Source: Linnemannia hyalina (Eukaryota > Mortierellomycota > Mortierellomycetes > Mortierellales > Mortierellaceae). Taken from it: DNA of 64,000 nt. The stretch spans positions 496,001 to 560,000 of the forward strand of contig JAHRHY010000004.1 of assembly GCA_019671135.1 (NCBI GenBank), in the 5' to 3' direction. Within the stretch, counting starts at the first letter, position 1. Every line of letters begins with the position of its first letter. Below, piece after piece: positions 45,601 to 58,097 of the stretch. The translations under genes were made by a program, and so were the position numbers. The notes under the pieces were generated by a model. The model searched no databases. It saw only the letters and a list, made by a program, of their open reading frames with translations, and was not told the DNA's origin.

Positions 45601-48600
45601 AGCAAGACGCTCGGCCTTCTCCCTAGCAAGACGCTCGGCCTTCTCCCTAGCAAGACGCTCGGCCTTCTCTTTGGCGATTCGATCAGCCTCCGCCTTCTCC
45701 CGGGCCAGCCTCTCAGCCCTCTCCTTGGCGACTCGATCAGCTTCAGCCTTCTCCTTGGCGATTCGATCAGCTTCAGCCTTCTCCCTCGCAAGTCGCTCGG
45801 CTTTCTCCTTGGCGACCCGCTCAGCGTCGGCCTTCACCCTAGCGAGTTGCTCAGCCTTCTCCTTCGCGACCCGTTCAGCCTCGACCCTCTCCTTGACAAG
45901 TCTCTCGGCCTTGGACTGAGCGACCTTCTCGGCTTCCAACTTCTCCAACGCCTTCTTCTCGGCCTCGGCCTTGGCGACTCGGTCTGCTTCCACGGCGGTC
46001 ATGTACTCGTTATTTTTCTGCGCCCAGACCTTATCCTCTGAAGCCTTCTTCTGGATGTGCTTCTCCTTGGCAACCTCCGAGGCGTGGTCCTTGGCGATCT
46101 GGAGCATTTGGGTCCGGCCGGCTTGGTCGAGCAAAGACTTTGACAATTTCTCGGTCTTCTCCGCCAGCTGCTGACGATCCCGCTGCTTGAGGATTTGAGT
46201 TCGCGAAGCCTCCACCTGTTGAGCAACTCGCATAGCCTCCTTCTCGGCGCGGTTCTCCTTCTGGGATTGGATGATGCGCTCCATGGCCTCGGCAATTACA
46301 TCCTTGACAACTGGAGGAGCGTCGACTTTGGTGAGGCGGGCAGCAACAGCGGCTTTTGTGGCGAGTTCGTCGTCAGTGTCGTCATCATCATCATCATCAA
46401 CTGACTGAAGATCCGGCAAGTCGCCATTTTCCTCATCATCAGTCCAGTCACCATCGTCCTCGGAGGAGCTGTCGCTGACCGGGAAGAACCGCGTCCCTTC
46501 GTCCGTTTGAAGACCTGGCATGTTGTCGTCTGTAGATTCGCCGTCGGATGAATACGAGAGTTCCTCGACTGGCACTGGCTTCTTGACGCTCTTTGCACCG
46601 TTCTTCTTGCCCTTGGCCTTGCTGTTGGTCTTGTTGCCGGTCTTGCCCTTACCCTTGGCGACGCCATTGACTCCACGATTGCTCTTTTCGTTTCCATCGC
46701 TGTGGTCCGTGAGAAGATCCGGCAAATCGTCAGAGACAAGGTCTGGCATTTCGTCATCCGTCGGTTCCCCCTTGGCGGCGGCTTTGCCGTTGGTGACTGG
46801 GGCAGAGCGTGCTTGTGGAACCTTGCCGCTGGTCGCAGTCAGAGTGGGAGCGGTGGGTTTCGCCTGGGTCTTGGTACCTGGAGCGGTGGGTTTCGCCTGA
46901 GCCTTGATACCTGGAGCGGTGGGTTTCGCTGGAGTCTTGGTGCGCGCTGCCTTGGCGCGAGTCTCGTCGTCAGACACCAAGTCCGGCATGTCGTCGTCCG
47001 TAGGGTCGTGGTCCTCCGAGTCGTAGCCAGAGTAATCCTCGTCGTTGTCCGAGATCAAACTGTCGCTGTCACCCGCCGTGACGAAGTGGTGGTTGAAAAA
47101 CGTGCCGGCGGGTGGAGAGTACTCGTTCTTGTCGATCTCGTCACGCTCCTTCTTCTTCTTCTTCTGGATGTCGTCATATACGTCCATGATAATGTTGGAT
47201 TGCTCGTTGTCGAGTAACCCCTTGGAGATACTACTGTCCAGGAACAAGCCAAGGTTGCTCCGGGTCGACAAGGCAGAGTTCCAGTTATTCTCGATGTCCT
47301 TCTTGCACACCTCCTCCAAACGAGTGCAGAGTTCCACATGGACCGGCATCGTAGACGCGCCAGTCGATAAGGACTTGAGAAGCACAACGGCAATGTATTC
47401 GTCCAAAAAGAGCTCAATGTCCTCGTCCCTGCGCTCAGCAAGCTTCTGGTAGTTGTTAGAGATGGTCTCGAGGAAGAGTTGTCGCTCAAGATAATCCTCC
47501 GAGTTGAGGTAGGGGGTGTCCTCGACCTTGCCTTTGACGGGCTTCTTGGTTTTGCCGGCTGTGTTGGATGTGGACTTTGCCGCAGCCGCGTTCTTGGCCT
47601 TCTTGGTAGGAGAGGCCCTCGCGTTCATACTGGATGTCATTGTGCCGAAGTTGTTGGCGAAACCCTTGCCCCTGACTTCTGCATCGACCCTTATATCCTT
47701 CAGCTTTGCATCCAGGCGAGCCCGCTCCTTGTTATAGACAACAGAGGCCTCACAGACACGTTTAATCGATGCTGGGATCCACCGCTCCTGATCCTGGCGA
47801 GTCTTGTAAGCAGCCATGACAGTCCGCCGAGCCTTCTCGATCGCCTTGAGTCGGTTCCTCTCTGCCTGGCTGTGGTTATCGGAGATGGTGTTGAGTAAGT
47901 TGATCTGCGCCGACTGCCACTCATGTGCCTTGTTGAACATCATCATAGGGTCATCTCCAGAAAACTGCATATCGACAAAGATCGCCCGGACTCTCTTGAG
48001 CATCGCCTCGAACTCCTTGTCCACGACCTCCTCCACCTCCAGTTCCTCTGCTGATGATGATGGTGGTGGTGGTGGTGTTGCAACGGAAGGTTTAGCCTTG
48101 GCGAGCGAAGGTTGTGATGTGGTTGAATTCGAAGGGGTGTCGGCATCACCATCCTGCTCTTCCTGCGCTGCAGCAGACTTCTTGGCCTTCTTCTTTGCCT
48201 TCTTCTTGGCGTTTTTGCTCGAAGACCCCTCCCCGGCGTTGTTGGAAGGCGAAGGGGATCCCGAGTTTGCCGCCCGGTCGCTAGAGATCAACTCGGCTGC
48301 CGCTGCATCAGCAATTTTTCGCTTGTAGTCAGCGTTAAACTTCTTGGTGTACTTTTCGACCGCATAGAGTTCCTTGTTGGACAAGAAGACAACCTCGCCG
48401 CCAGAGCCATTGTTCTTCCAGACATATTTCCTGCAGGCGTAGACGATCGTCGCAAATCGATCCTGAAATTCCGGTCGAATCTTGGCATACTGTCGCTGGA
48501 AATGTTCTCGGTCTTCCTGGGTGAGCGCTGGAATAGTAACATTCGTCGGGATCTTGGACGAGGGCAATGTCGAAGTACGATCCAGCCCTACAGCCTTGGT

Positions 48601-48990
48601 AAACAACCGCCCGACTCGCCACTCGTCCACCAGGTAATGATAGCAGTCCTCAACCGTAGGCGCATAGGGTGCTGTGGCGACATAGAGTTCGTACATGGGG
48701 GCCGGCTCTGTCTCTGAAGCCTTGGAGTCGAGTCCATAGGAGCGAATGAACCCCTGAGCGATCTTGACGGCCCAGTGGATGGCATCGATGCGAACCGAGT
48801 GTGAGGCCTTTGTGGAAGGGATGGTAGCTGCAAGTTCAAAGAGGATGATCTCAAAGAGGAATTCTGAAAAGTGGTGATCGTTCCTGCTGAGGTGGATCGT
48901 CGAAATCACATGGGTCTCGAAGGTGTCACTTTCGTCCGGGGCTGTGGAATAATAGGCATCCATCTCCGCCTGAAGAACGGGGTCGAACAT
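42660..48990 (-). CDS. Terminal nucleotidyltransferase (TUTase/Cid1-like) with giant N-terminal coiled-coil extension
   Basis: Three exons (48990-44269, 44170-44058 and 43968-42660) give 2047 residues. The C-terminal ~440 residues form a Pol-beta-type nucleotidyltransferase. The exon 2-3 junction restores RPFGSY, and NKYSDIDI gives Asp1624 and Asp1626; IHCDMN supplies the third Asp (1683). A PAP-associated domain (DLYKGFGSLNKKSVSRLLF) follows, with low-complexity inserts. All three catalytic Asp are present, so addition of U or A to RNA 3' ends is expected. The first ~1550 residues contain a conserved globular start, lysine- and acid-rich linkers, and about 400 residues of Ala/Glu/Lys/Arg coiled coil with EKAERLAR-type repeats (about 900-1310). 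Family members are usually 400-1500 residues and lack such a coil. Confidence 0.85.
45571..45666 (-). repeat. 24-bp coding tandem repeat, four perfect copies
   Basis: Four identical 24-base units inside the nucleotidyltransferase gene encode the octapeptide repeat AEREKAERLAR-type (unit KAERLARE). Diverged copies extend on both sides from about 45100 to 46000. Confidence 0.9.
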
Positions 48991-49580
48991 CGTCGCCGGT
49001 GTTTGTTGTGTTACTGTTGTTGTTGTTTTGTGATTGATTTGGGTGTGGATGAGTGGGTAGGGCTAGTAAGAGAGAGTCTAACTAGGATACCAGTGTAAGA
49101 AGAAGGTCAGCTTAGCTTCGCCATGGAAAGTGGAGAGAGAATGTTACAGTGAGTAACAACTACAAGACAAGCCAAGGTGGTACCTTCAATAGCAGACTGA
49201 CAAAGAGAGGCGATCAAAGAGGGAAGGACGAGTTGGGGTAGGCAGTGATCTAGGCGGGGTACGTGGCCATTGGTCGATGGCGCAGGGGTCAGAGAGAGAT
49301 GTGGGAAGAGAGGGAGAGGTGTAGGTGCGTGCGCAGCGGGAGAGTGGGTGCCAAAAACAAGGGAGAAGGGAAGGGAAGTGCGCAAAAGCACGGGGGGAGC
49401 AAAAGGAAAGTAAAGGAGAGAATGAGAGTGTGTGATGCTGTGCTCCACCACCACAGAGAACGTGACTGTGCTTGCTTGATCTATCTTTTGCAGTTCCTGC
49501 ACTCAACCTCTTCATCATTGTCATTGTGATTTTATTCTCGAGAAAAAAAAATGTGTATCCAAAGCTCGCTTCATCATACT
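48991..49580. other. Promoter region of the nucleotidyltransferase gene and 3' flank of COPB1
   Basis: Transcripts would run leftward from here into the nucleotidyltransferase gene. Purine-rich, TG-rich sequence near 49000-49030 is its leader. No gene is seen. Confidence 0.4.
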
Positions 49581-52500
49581 TTACGCAGTAGCAGTGGCCA
49601 CCTTCTGGGCAGCAAGCGTAATCTTGTCTCCCAAGCTGAGCGCAATACCCTGGGTCTTGGAGCGGATACGGACATGACCCGTAATGGGTCCATCTCCCTG
49701 GCGCTCAATGCTCAAGTTCGCCAACGCATCCTCACCAAACACTGACCGCGCATACATGTTCGCCGACAAGAAGCCACACTCGCCCGACAATGCTGCCTCC
49801 GGGGTCAAGCACGACATGTTTGTCGACTTCATAATATGCTTCAAGTATTGTTGCAAGTCGCTAGTAAGAGAAGAGTGCAATTGAGAAAAAAGAAGAGAGT
49901 TGTTAGAATGATTTGAAAACAAAGGTTGACCATATTGTCAGCAATTCGGATAAACGGAAAATAAGAACTTACGTGATGGAGGTGTTGACGTTGACCTTGT
50001 TCTCCCATTCAAACTCGAGCCACATGCTCCTGAACTGCGTCTCGTTGCAGTAGGCGGGGTTGATATAGTCCATAATATCAATATGGATATCGTTCAACAC
50101 AACACAGTTGCTGTCGCCAGTCGTAGGACCATCGTACACAATGTTGCCAAAAATCACTCCAGTCTCGGTTGACGACACCTTGATGTTGGCCTTAATTGAG
50201 TGGAAAGAGTGGGGGGCAATGGTGTGCTGTCCGGGCCTTTCCACCAACTTCAAATCGCCCAATGTCGCAAACTCAATCGCAAGGTTCTGGAGGGTATCGG
50301 CGGTCTGGTTGACAATCAGGACGTCCAACATAATGTCAAACTGGTGCACATTCACATACGCCTCAGCGTAGACGGGGTCCGAGAAACCAGTGAGCTGCAC
50401 AACTCGGCTGAGCTTCGACATCAAATCTTCCTTGGACTCTCCAGAGCCAGTGGCACGGGTCAAGTCGAGCTCGTACTCGTCCTTCTCATCCCCGTGCTTA
50501 GCCTTCGAGAACTGGCGGAAGGTGATCAAGTCATCGGCTTGGACGCGAGTGTTCTTGTTATCCTTGGCACGCTTCTCCTCCTTGCGCTTCTCCTCTGCTT
50601 GAACCATCTTACCAAAGACAGCCTTGGTATCCTGCAAGAAAACCTGCTTCATCAAAGGATCCTGGCTGAACTTCTCAAGAACGTGCAAGCACGACATGAT
50701 ACGATCGTACGAGTCCTCGTCAATGGGCGAGTTGGCGAACTGGGACTGACCGACACGGATGATCGAGGTCATGATCAACATAGCCTCGGCACGAAGAGAG
50801 TTAAGACGACGGTGATCGTTGCTGATATCCGAGTAACGGAGCACCAACTTGGTCAAGGTCGACGCCAAAGAGGTGCCCAAGTAGAAATCTCCTCCCAACA
50901 ACAAGGCACGGAGCTGGGGCTTGGCAGCAGCCTTGACAGCATCCAACTTGGACTGTGCAGAGACCGACGAGGCCAAAGCAGACTCGGTGGCATATGTACC
51001 GTCGGCCAAGACACGGCGGACGGGAGCAGAACTCTTGGTCTCGGGGGTCTTGGACTCGTTGTCCTCGTTCTGAGCCTCGTCCAAGAGACGCTGCTCTGAT
51101 GCCAAAATGGGGATCTCGCCCAAACCTGTGCGAATATGCTTCCATGCGTCCTCAATGTCCTGAGCCTCCAAGCAGTACTCTCCAACAATCCAGAGGGCGC
51201 CACGGAAAACCTTGGCAGCCTTCATCTCAGGGAAAGTCTCCATGAGGCGCTCCAAGATCGAAGAGCGAAGGTTGGGGAACTTTTCAACAACCTCACTGTG
51301 GAACCAGAAAGAAAAAGGGGCACTAGTTGTTAGTATTCATGGCTGTAATAATCCAGACAGTGCTATCGATACATAACATCAACACGAACATACCGAACGA
51401 AGGCAATGACGTCAACGGCAGAGGGGTTGTTCGAGTCGCCCAGGAACTCCATCAAGACGTGAACGACACTGGCAGCGACCTCTGAGAAGCGGATAGCGCA
51501 GGTGTGGATGGACTGAATCAACAGCTGACGGTACTCCATGTTCAGCTCGTAATCCTGATCCAAAGTCTTTGAGAGTTCCTTCTTCAAGAATCCAACAACC
51601 TCATCAACATTGCGGCTCGAGACCATATCCAGAGCAATACCAACAGCCTTTCTGCGGACAGCAATATCGGGGCTATTACGTATAAAATCATATCATATTA
51701 ACAAGGGTTAATTAGGTCTTCCATGACGTCATATCAGCGCCAGTTCAGTTCCATGTTCACAGCACGCGTGTTTGTACCTTGAAAGAACACGAAGGATCTC
51801 CATGACGAGGTCATCCAAAACCTTCTCGTGCTTCTCGCGCAACTCGTCGAAACGTCCCAAGACAATCAGCTTGACGTTGTTATCGGCCTCCTTGACAATG
51901 AGCTCAATGTAGCACGAGGCAGCAGCTAAATGATAAATGGTCAATATGAAATAGTTAGCAAAGGTACTATTGTGGTATTTCCATTCCGAAAAAAACGCGA
52001 CACATCGAAAAACACTCGAATAACTATCATACCTTTGACGGCAGCGGGGTTGGAGGTAAGAGCCATCAAAGTGGTGGCAGCCTCGTACTTGACAGAGTGA
52101 GACTGAGCGTTCAAGAGCTCAAAGATGCAACGAATGTACTTGCCCTAGATTACAGCGATCCGTTGAGGTCAAGACCAATCCTTTGTTCCATATTGAGATC
52201 CATAAAGCAAAGATAACAGCCCAAGATCCTGTAAATACACGCAACACGAAACTCACCTTGTTGGCGGTGTTGTTCTTGCAGTCCTTGCGGATCAAATCGA
52301 CAATAGCCATCTGAAGCAACTCGTCCATGTTGGGGACCTGATTGATGTTGGCCTCCAGATACTCGACAGCCAACTCGGGAGCGCAGTTGACCAACATAAC
52401 AAAGGCGTTGCGCTTGCAAGCCATATCGGCCTCCTATTTACACCAAAAGAGAATTGGGACAACCGATGAGTCTCCCCCCACTTTTTTTTGGTTCCAGTTT

Positions 52501-53329
52501 TCCTGTTGTCCTGTTCGTAATGAAGCCCCAATTCGTACCTGAAGCAACAAGGCGTGGATCAACTCGGGGGCGTCAGGGACGAGGTAGTCAAAGTGCTTGT
52601 AGACAGTGTAGATGGCGAAGATGGCGTTCTTACGGACATATGAGTGGCGATGTTCCTAATAACAGATAGTCAAACGAAGAAGTCATTTGCGTATTAATAC
52701 TGTGAGAGTGATCTAGTATCCCACAGATACGTGGCATCCTAATCAAGGTACACAACAAAAACGACGCGTCCAAGATCGAACTCCTTGGACACATACCAAG
52801 CAGGAACGGGCAGAGGGCAACAAGGGCTCGAGCAACTCGGCCTCGCGAAGCTTGCAAAGGAAGCGAAGGGTCGATCCTCTGATGTACTCGTTAGGGTGCT
52901 GAAGATCGCCCATCAACGCGTTACTATATCCATATAACAACGAGCAATTGAACGTTAGCTTGTTACGTGCCCTACTTTCTGACAACAGAAGTAACTGAAG
53001 GATAGGCACCCATAAAGCGTGGCTTACCAGACGAGAATCATCTCCTGCTTGAGCTTGCCGTCAGGGTTTGTCTTTGGGCAGATCTCCAAATAAAAGTGGA
53101 CCAACTTCTTGAGCTGCTTGTTACGGGAGCGCATCACGTTCATGATGACGGGCATCAGGAGGGAGTTGAGAGGGTCGCCATTGAGCATAGTAAAGATGAC
53201 CTTGCGCATGGTCTCGATTTTGACCTCGTCCGAGCCCTTTTCGATCCTTTGGCGGAGAGTCTCGGGCCTGATCTCCTCGTCGGCGTCGGACTGGTGGATG
53301 ATGGTGTAGCAGGCGTCTGACGTGCTCAT
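49581..53329 (-). CDS. COPB1: Coatomer subunit beta (beta-COP)
   Basis: Nine exons (53329-53028, 52923-52797, 52655-52539, 52433-52257, 52144-52033, 51925-51778, 51672-51394, 51295-49973 and 49860-49581) join in frame to 954 residues, almost the same as human COPB1 (953). It begins with the canonical adaptin-like alpha-solenoid ([20 protein letters not shown], then [36 protein letters not shown]). The acidic/charged linker follows at about 500-690, and the appendage domain ends the protein ([20 protein letters not shown], then SLGDKI). It is a subunit of the COPI coat acting in Golgi-to-ER retrograde transport. The promoter lies between it and SIL1. A short (GGT)n tract occurs in its leader. 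Confidence 0.97.
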
Positions 53330-54028
53330 GGTGGAAGTGTGTAAAGGGGGGGTATGAAGGAGAAGTAACGGAAGGTGGTGGTGGTGGTGGTGGTGGTGGT
53401 GATGAGGAAGAAGGAGGAGAGACGCGATGTGGAGGAGGGAAGAACGCGAGTAAGAGTGGATTGGAGAAAGAGGGCCACAGCAGAGGGGGAGAGAAAGGAA
53501 GTGGCTTTGAGAGGGGGATGGAGAAGAGAAGTGATGGAAGGAGGAATAAGAAGCGAAAATAGAACTAAAGACGGTAGATGATGAGACGAGATGACTCTGT
53601 GCCCCTCAGTTCAGCCAAAGGAGTGTGAATTACCCACGTTTGCTGCTCTCCAGGCTGGCCTCGCTTGATTCGCGTGTAACTCGATTACAGGTCCCTGAAG
53701 CACTGATCTTACAGGGGGATAAACGTCACCGAACAAAATTGGACAAGGTCACCTCCAATAATGTCTTTGTGGCAGCCTCTCAGCGGTGCCACGTCTGGGG
53801 TTTGATTCGGTATCGAATAAAGAGCCGCCACCAATCATTCGATGAAACTGATAGAAAGCAATAAAAGGAGACGACCTGTTTGCTTCCATCGGATTCATCA
53901 TTCTTCTCTTCCCTTCTCTTCTCATTCCATCTACTTCTTCATCCATCCTCTTTTCCTCTCTCTCCTCTCTTTTTTCTTTTCCTTTTCTTTTTTCTTTACA
54001 ACACTCCCCTCTACAGTTACATACAACA
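53330..54028. other. Divergent promoter region of COPB1 and SIL1
   Basis: 700 bases serve both start codons. A (GGT)9-10 tract (53374-53402) is near the COPB1 side; a pyrimidine-rich leader (53880-54025) precedes the SIL1 ATG. CCAAT motifs near 53755 and 53831 and a CCACG at 53789 resemble parts of ER stress elements but not at the mammalian ERSE spacing. Confidence 0.5.
53374..53402. repeat. (GGT)n microsatellite
   Basis: About nine tandem GGT units about 45 bases upstream of the COPB1 start codon, in its leader or promoter. Confidence 0.8.
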
Positions 54029-55569
54029 ATGGCCCGCTTCCGCTCAAAACTCACACTCGTCCTCGGCCTGTGCCTGGCTTTGGCACTCACAAAGACCGCC
54101 CACACCGCCGCCGTCGACGAACGGCCCTCTGTCATCTGTCGCGAGGGCGCCTGCTACCCCCGAGTCTTCCGCCCCACCACAGAGTTCCAAGAAGTCCTCG
54201 AAGGCCAGGAGATTCCTACAGGTTAGTATCCCTCACTCGTTGTACCACCCCAATTGCTGCAGATCTGGCACACTCAACTCACACTCTTTTCTTTCTCAAC
54301 TACCTTTAACGGATAGGCCTTCATGTACAAATGGACTTTGAGACACACAAAAAGTTTGCAAAACTCATGGACCCCAACGACATCCAACAAAAACCCGCCA
54401 CAGACTCCATCCTCGTCGTCGACACCGACACCCCAGGAACCTTCCAACACCAAGTCGGTCAAAACAACAATATGCCCCCCGTCATTGACCTTCTCCAAAC
54501 AGACCAGGAAGCAGATATTGCGCAATTGGAAGAGAGCAGTCGTATGAACCTCCAGACCGCCTTTGATTCCATTACTGAACTCCAACAACACCACCAAGAA
54601 GCTCAGGACCGAGAGCTTGCTGCTCCTGCTGTTGCTCCTGCTGCTGGTGCCCGGAAGAGCGACCACCAGATCTATCAGGAGCTGCTCGGGACCTTAAAGA
54701 CCAACCAGAACAATGTCGAGATTGCACAGGCATTGGAGGGGCTGGCCGATCTGGCGAGTGACATGGATTTCGGACTCCAACTGTCCGAAGGCGAGGGGTT
54801 GAGGACTTTGGTCAAGCATGTTCGCTGCTCTTCTGGGGATCGGATCGTTTGTGATGACCAGCGCCGTGTCCGATCCGTCGCCGCCCTCGTCATTGGCACC
54901 TCACTCCAGGTAACATATCAGACATTCACAAATGGAAGGACAGATTGTGATACAGACTCAGAACGCACAACACCAGGTACTCACACTCAAATACCCTCTT
55001 TTCATCTCCTTCAACCACCAACCCTCAATTAGAACCACGCAAAGGCACAAGAAGCAGCATACAAACACAACCTCCACAAAGTCCTCCTACGCCAACTCGA
55101 GATCGAAACCGACTCCCAAGTCCTCCGCCGCCTCATCTTTGCCTACTCCTCCCTCGTTCGTGGATCCCAACACCAAAACGCCCTCATCCAGGACGACGAT
55201 ATCGAACGCCTTGCGCAGATCTATAACAAGTCGACCGACTCTGTCTTCCGCCGCAAGTGTGTCTACCTCATGTCTGATTTCGCCGACCCCGATATGCAGT
55301 TCATTCCCTCCACCAACGATACCGCCGCTGATGCCGCTGATAGTAAGACTGCCGACTCTGCTGTTGTTGTGGAGGAGGGGGACGCGGCTGTTGCTGTGAC
55401 ACCTACCAATGTCGGACCATGGTGCGAGACCCTTCAAGAGAACAAGACGACTCAGGACGGAGAGGATCAGGACGATTGGGAGATTATTGACCGCGCCGTC
55501 GAGCTCTTGCACGCCTCTTATCCCGACACCTGTATCCTCACCGGCGTCCGCTCCAAGGATGAGCTGTAA
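54029..55569 (+). CDS. SIL1: SIL1-type nucleotide exchange factor of the ER Hsp70 (BiP)
   Basis: Three exons (54029-54221, 54317-54909 and 55033-55569) give 440 residues. The N-terminus is a signal peptide (LTLVLGLCLALALTKTA), followed by CREGACYPRVF and the FEVLxGQ-like EFQEVLEGQEIPTG segment. The middle carries an armadillo-like helical fold (LGTLKTNQNNVEIAQALEGL, VRSVAALVIGTSLQ, HKVLLRQLEIETDSQVLRRL), as in SIL1/Fes1. The last four residues are KDEL, an ER-retrieval signal. SIL1 releases ADP from BiP in the ER lumen. The divergent neighbour COPB1 makes the coat that KDEL-based retrieval uses. Confidence 0.92.
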
Positions 55570-55843
55570 AACCACCTTCTCAAAAACATAGAAAAAAAAA
55601 ACCTGTACAATACTCATAAAAATAATACTTCCCACGTAAATACACATGTCTACCTTCCCTCTTCGTCCTTCACTTTGTAGTCCTTCAATGCACCTGCCTC
55701 TGTGCCACTTTCTCTCATGCATGCACAAACACCCTTGCCTGGTCCCTTCGAAATTGTCCAGATCACTTGTCTGCGTACTTGTTAACTTTTGTTTGCATGG
55801 GGGGGGGGGTTTAATAGTTTTATTTTGGACGTAGAAGGTCCTT

Positions 55844-57549
55844 CTATTTGCGTCCATTGGCCATACGCAATCTTTCGCCTTCGAGCTAAAGTGGAAAGGA
55901 AGGCAAGGAGGAAAATGTAAGCAAGTGGATCAACAAAACCGTGAGTCTTGTTCCTCATTAGACGAAAAAAAACAACCACAAACTAAAAAGACGTACCACT
56001 TTCTTAACGCGGGCAAGCGTGGCGGCGGCTGAGGCATTGGCCTTACAGTTATCGGGCTCGTACGGCGAGGAAATGATCACCTCGTCCATGACCACAATCT
56101 GATCCTTATGCCAGCGACAAGGCAATCTACATATTCCCGATGATAAAGTGATGCGATGTTAAATGCAAACCAACGTTAGCTTGAAAAGATAGCCTCCGCG
56201 TATAATCCATTGATCGGCATTTTTTGATTCGCTCCAAGTTTGCACTCAGGATCCTCGCCCACATCAACACCCGCTCAGAGAGAACCAGAAAGTAAAGAGA
56301 CTTACGTCTTGCTGAGGGCGTCAAAAATATCCTGTCCAATGGTCGATACACCAACACCAATACGCGCAGCGGCAGCCTGGGCCTCCCGAATCGCCTGCTG
56401 CTCCCGCTGCTGGATTTTGTCCAGCTGGACATATCCGACGGCCGGTAATACTGTTGAATAAATGTTGTTCGTAATATTGTTGTTGGAGTTGTCTTCAGAG
56501 GTTGAGGTTGATTCTGATGGTATGCTGTTGTTGTTACTCTGACCATTGTGATTCTGTACAGCAGCAGGAGTAGTAGGAGTGGTAGCGGGTGTAGTAATAG
56601 TAGAAGTCGATCCTGCTGATGACAGCAAGGGGGTCACATCCTTGATATAGTTGATCTTGAGGATCCTGAAGTCATACTTCAATCGTGATCCTGTGTTCCC
56701 GTTGTTCCCGTTGTTGTTATTGTTGGAGCTGTTGTTCCCGAGCGAGGGGCTGTAGTAGGCGGTGGGGGTTGCGGCGGCAGAGACAGACTTGGAGGGGCAC
56801 TGTGTTGTTTGAGAAGAGAAAGAAGCAGAAAGACATGGAAGACCGAAAAGCACAATTGCAGAGTTAAGGATGATAGAGGTGAGAGCGATATCATTATGAA
56901 TGAGGCGGAGGAGAAAACAACGATCAAACCTCATAGATCGTGCTTTCCCTCGAGGTAGTTCCTCAATGATACTCTCGTGGGTAAAATATATGTTGGATCG
57001 AAACAAGAAATAAAAAAACGCATTGACAAAATAAATACCACAGCAAAAAACGACAATCAAAAGAAATCCAAAGAGCGAACCCACAACAACAGCAAAGCAC
57101 AAACACGATAGCAAAGTACAAAAAAAATAAAAATGAAAAGAAAGAGACACGAGTTTGATATGAAGTACAACGCAGTTCATGATCACGTCGTAGGCATAGA
57201 CTTGGCCTTCAAAGACCTCATCCGCCTGAGTCACGACCTTGACATTCATGCCCAGGACCCAGTCGATCGCCCCATTGTTGCTGTTGGTGTTGGTGGTCGT
57301 AGTAGCAGCCGTGGTGGCGTTGATGGTGGTTGTGGCAGCGGTCTTGGAGTCCGTTCCTGAAGGTGCGGGCGACTGCGATCCCAATGCAGGCGAGGACGAG
57401 GGAGCAGAGGCAGCGCCACCATTCTTTGCTGGTCCAGTAGTAGTCGCAGGGGTGGTAGCAGCAGGCTTGTTGGCGCCAGCAGCAGCGGCGGATGCGAAGG
57501 AGAGTCCGCCAGAGATTCCTGCGGTCGACTTTTTGTTGAGCGATTCCAT
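55844..57549 (-). CDS. LSM12: LSM12 homologue
   Basis: Four exons (57549 to about 57151 or 57169, 56799-56306, 56126-55997 and 55885-55844). It begins with an Ala/Thr/Ser-rich N-terminus, then an LSm domain (VLGMNVKVVTQADEVFEGQV, ending CVV and CPSK). The LSm core continues after the first intron with FRILKINYIKDV. The LSM12 anticodon-binding-like (AD) domain follows: RIGVGVSTIGQDIFDALSKT, LPCRWHKDQIVVMDEVIISS, then ANASAAATLARVKKV. The end is LEGERLRMANGRK. Human LSM12 has 195 residues; here long Asn/Ser/Thr/Gly runs are inserted between beta strands and before the AD domain. The LSM12 family binds ataxin-2 and acts in mRNA regulation. The first donor is uncertain (GTACTT or GTGTCT; both keep phase). 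Confidence 0.88.
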
Positions 57550-58097
57550 GGTTTTGTCAGGGGGTCGGGTTGTCGAGTGGTGGGTCGGTTTGGATGGCCT
57601 TCGTGAGTTAAAAAAAGAGCAGAGAAATAAAAAAAGGGAGTTATGCTTCTCGTTTCGAGGGTATCTTACCCTTACTCCTCCCCACGCTTCTTTCTTAGCT
57701 TCGGACCAATGACGTCGCAGAATTAGTCGTGACGCGATTCCACAAGATTAAACGAGGACACCTCGGTCGATGCACCTCTTGGCTCTTCCTCAATGTGCAC
57801 AGACGGGGCAGCCACACTGCACACAAACACAAATGAGGAGAGCAATTGGTGCTCTTCTTGTGCCACAGTTACCGCACATCCCTCGAATAATAATGAAAAA
57901 AAGGCGTGGCATTTATTCAGAAAGTGGCGCATGAACCACCGCACAAAGGCGAGTTGTTGAAGAACAAGTCTCTTTTGCGCAGATCGTCCTTGTCACCGGC
58001 AATAAAAAAGTAAAAACAGACTGTACAATGAAAGCGAGTGAATGAGAGAGAGAGAGAGTAGAGTGTTCCAAAAGGGAAAATTAGAAGAAAGGCGCGC
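57550..58097. other. Promoter of LSM12 and 3' flank of the TSPO gene
   Basis: About 550 bases. A leader upstream of the LSM12 ATG; a short open frame at 57723-57944 is without support. Confidence 0.4.

Noticed and set aside
45002..46041. Long plus-strand open frames rich in Ser/Ala/Leu (up to 344 codons)
   Set aside because: They are antisense to the repetitive coiled-coil coding region and mirror its 24-base period; no leader or splice context.
49107..49524. Minus-strand Pro/Ser-rich frames
   Set aside because: They lie in the promoter/leader of the nucleotidyltransferase gene region, with low-complexity composition and no domain.
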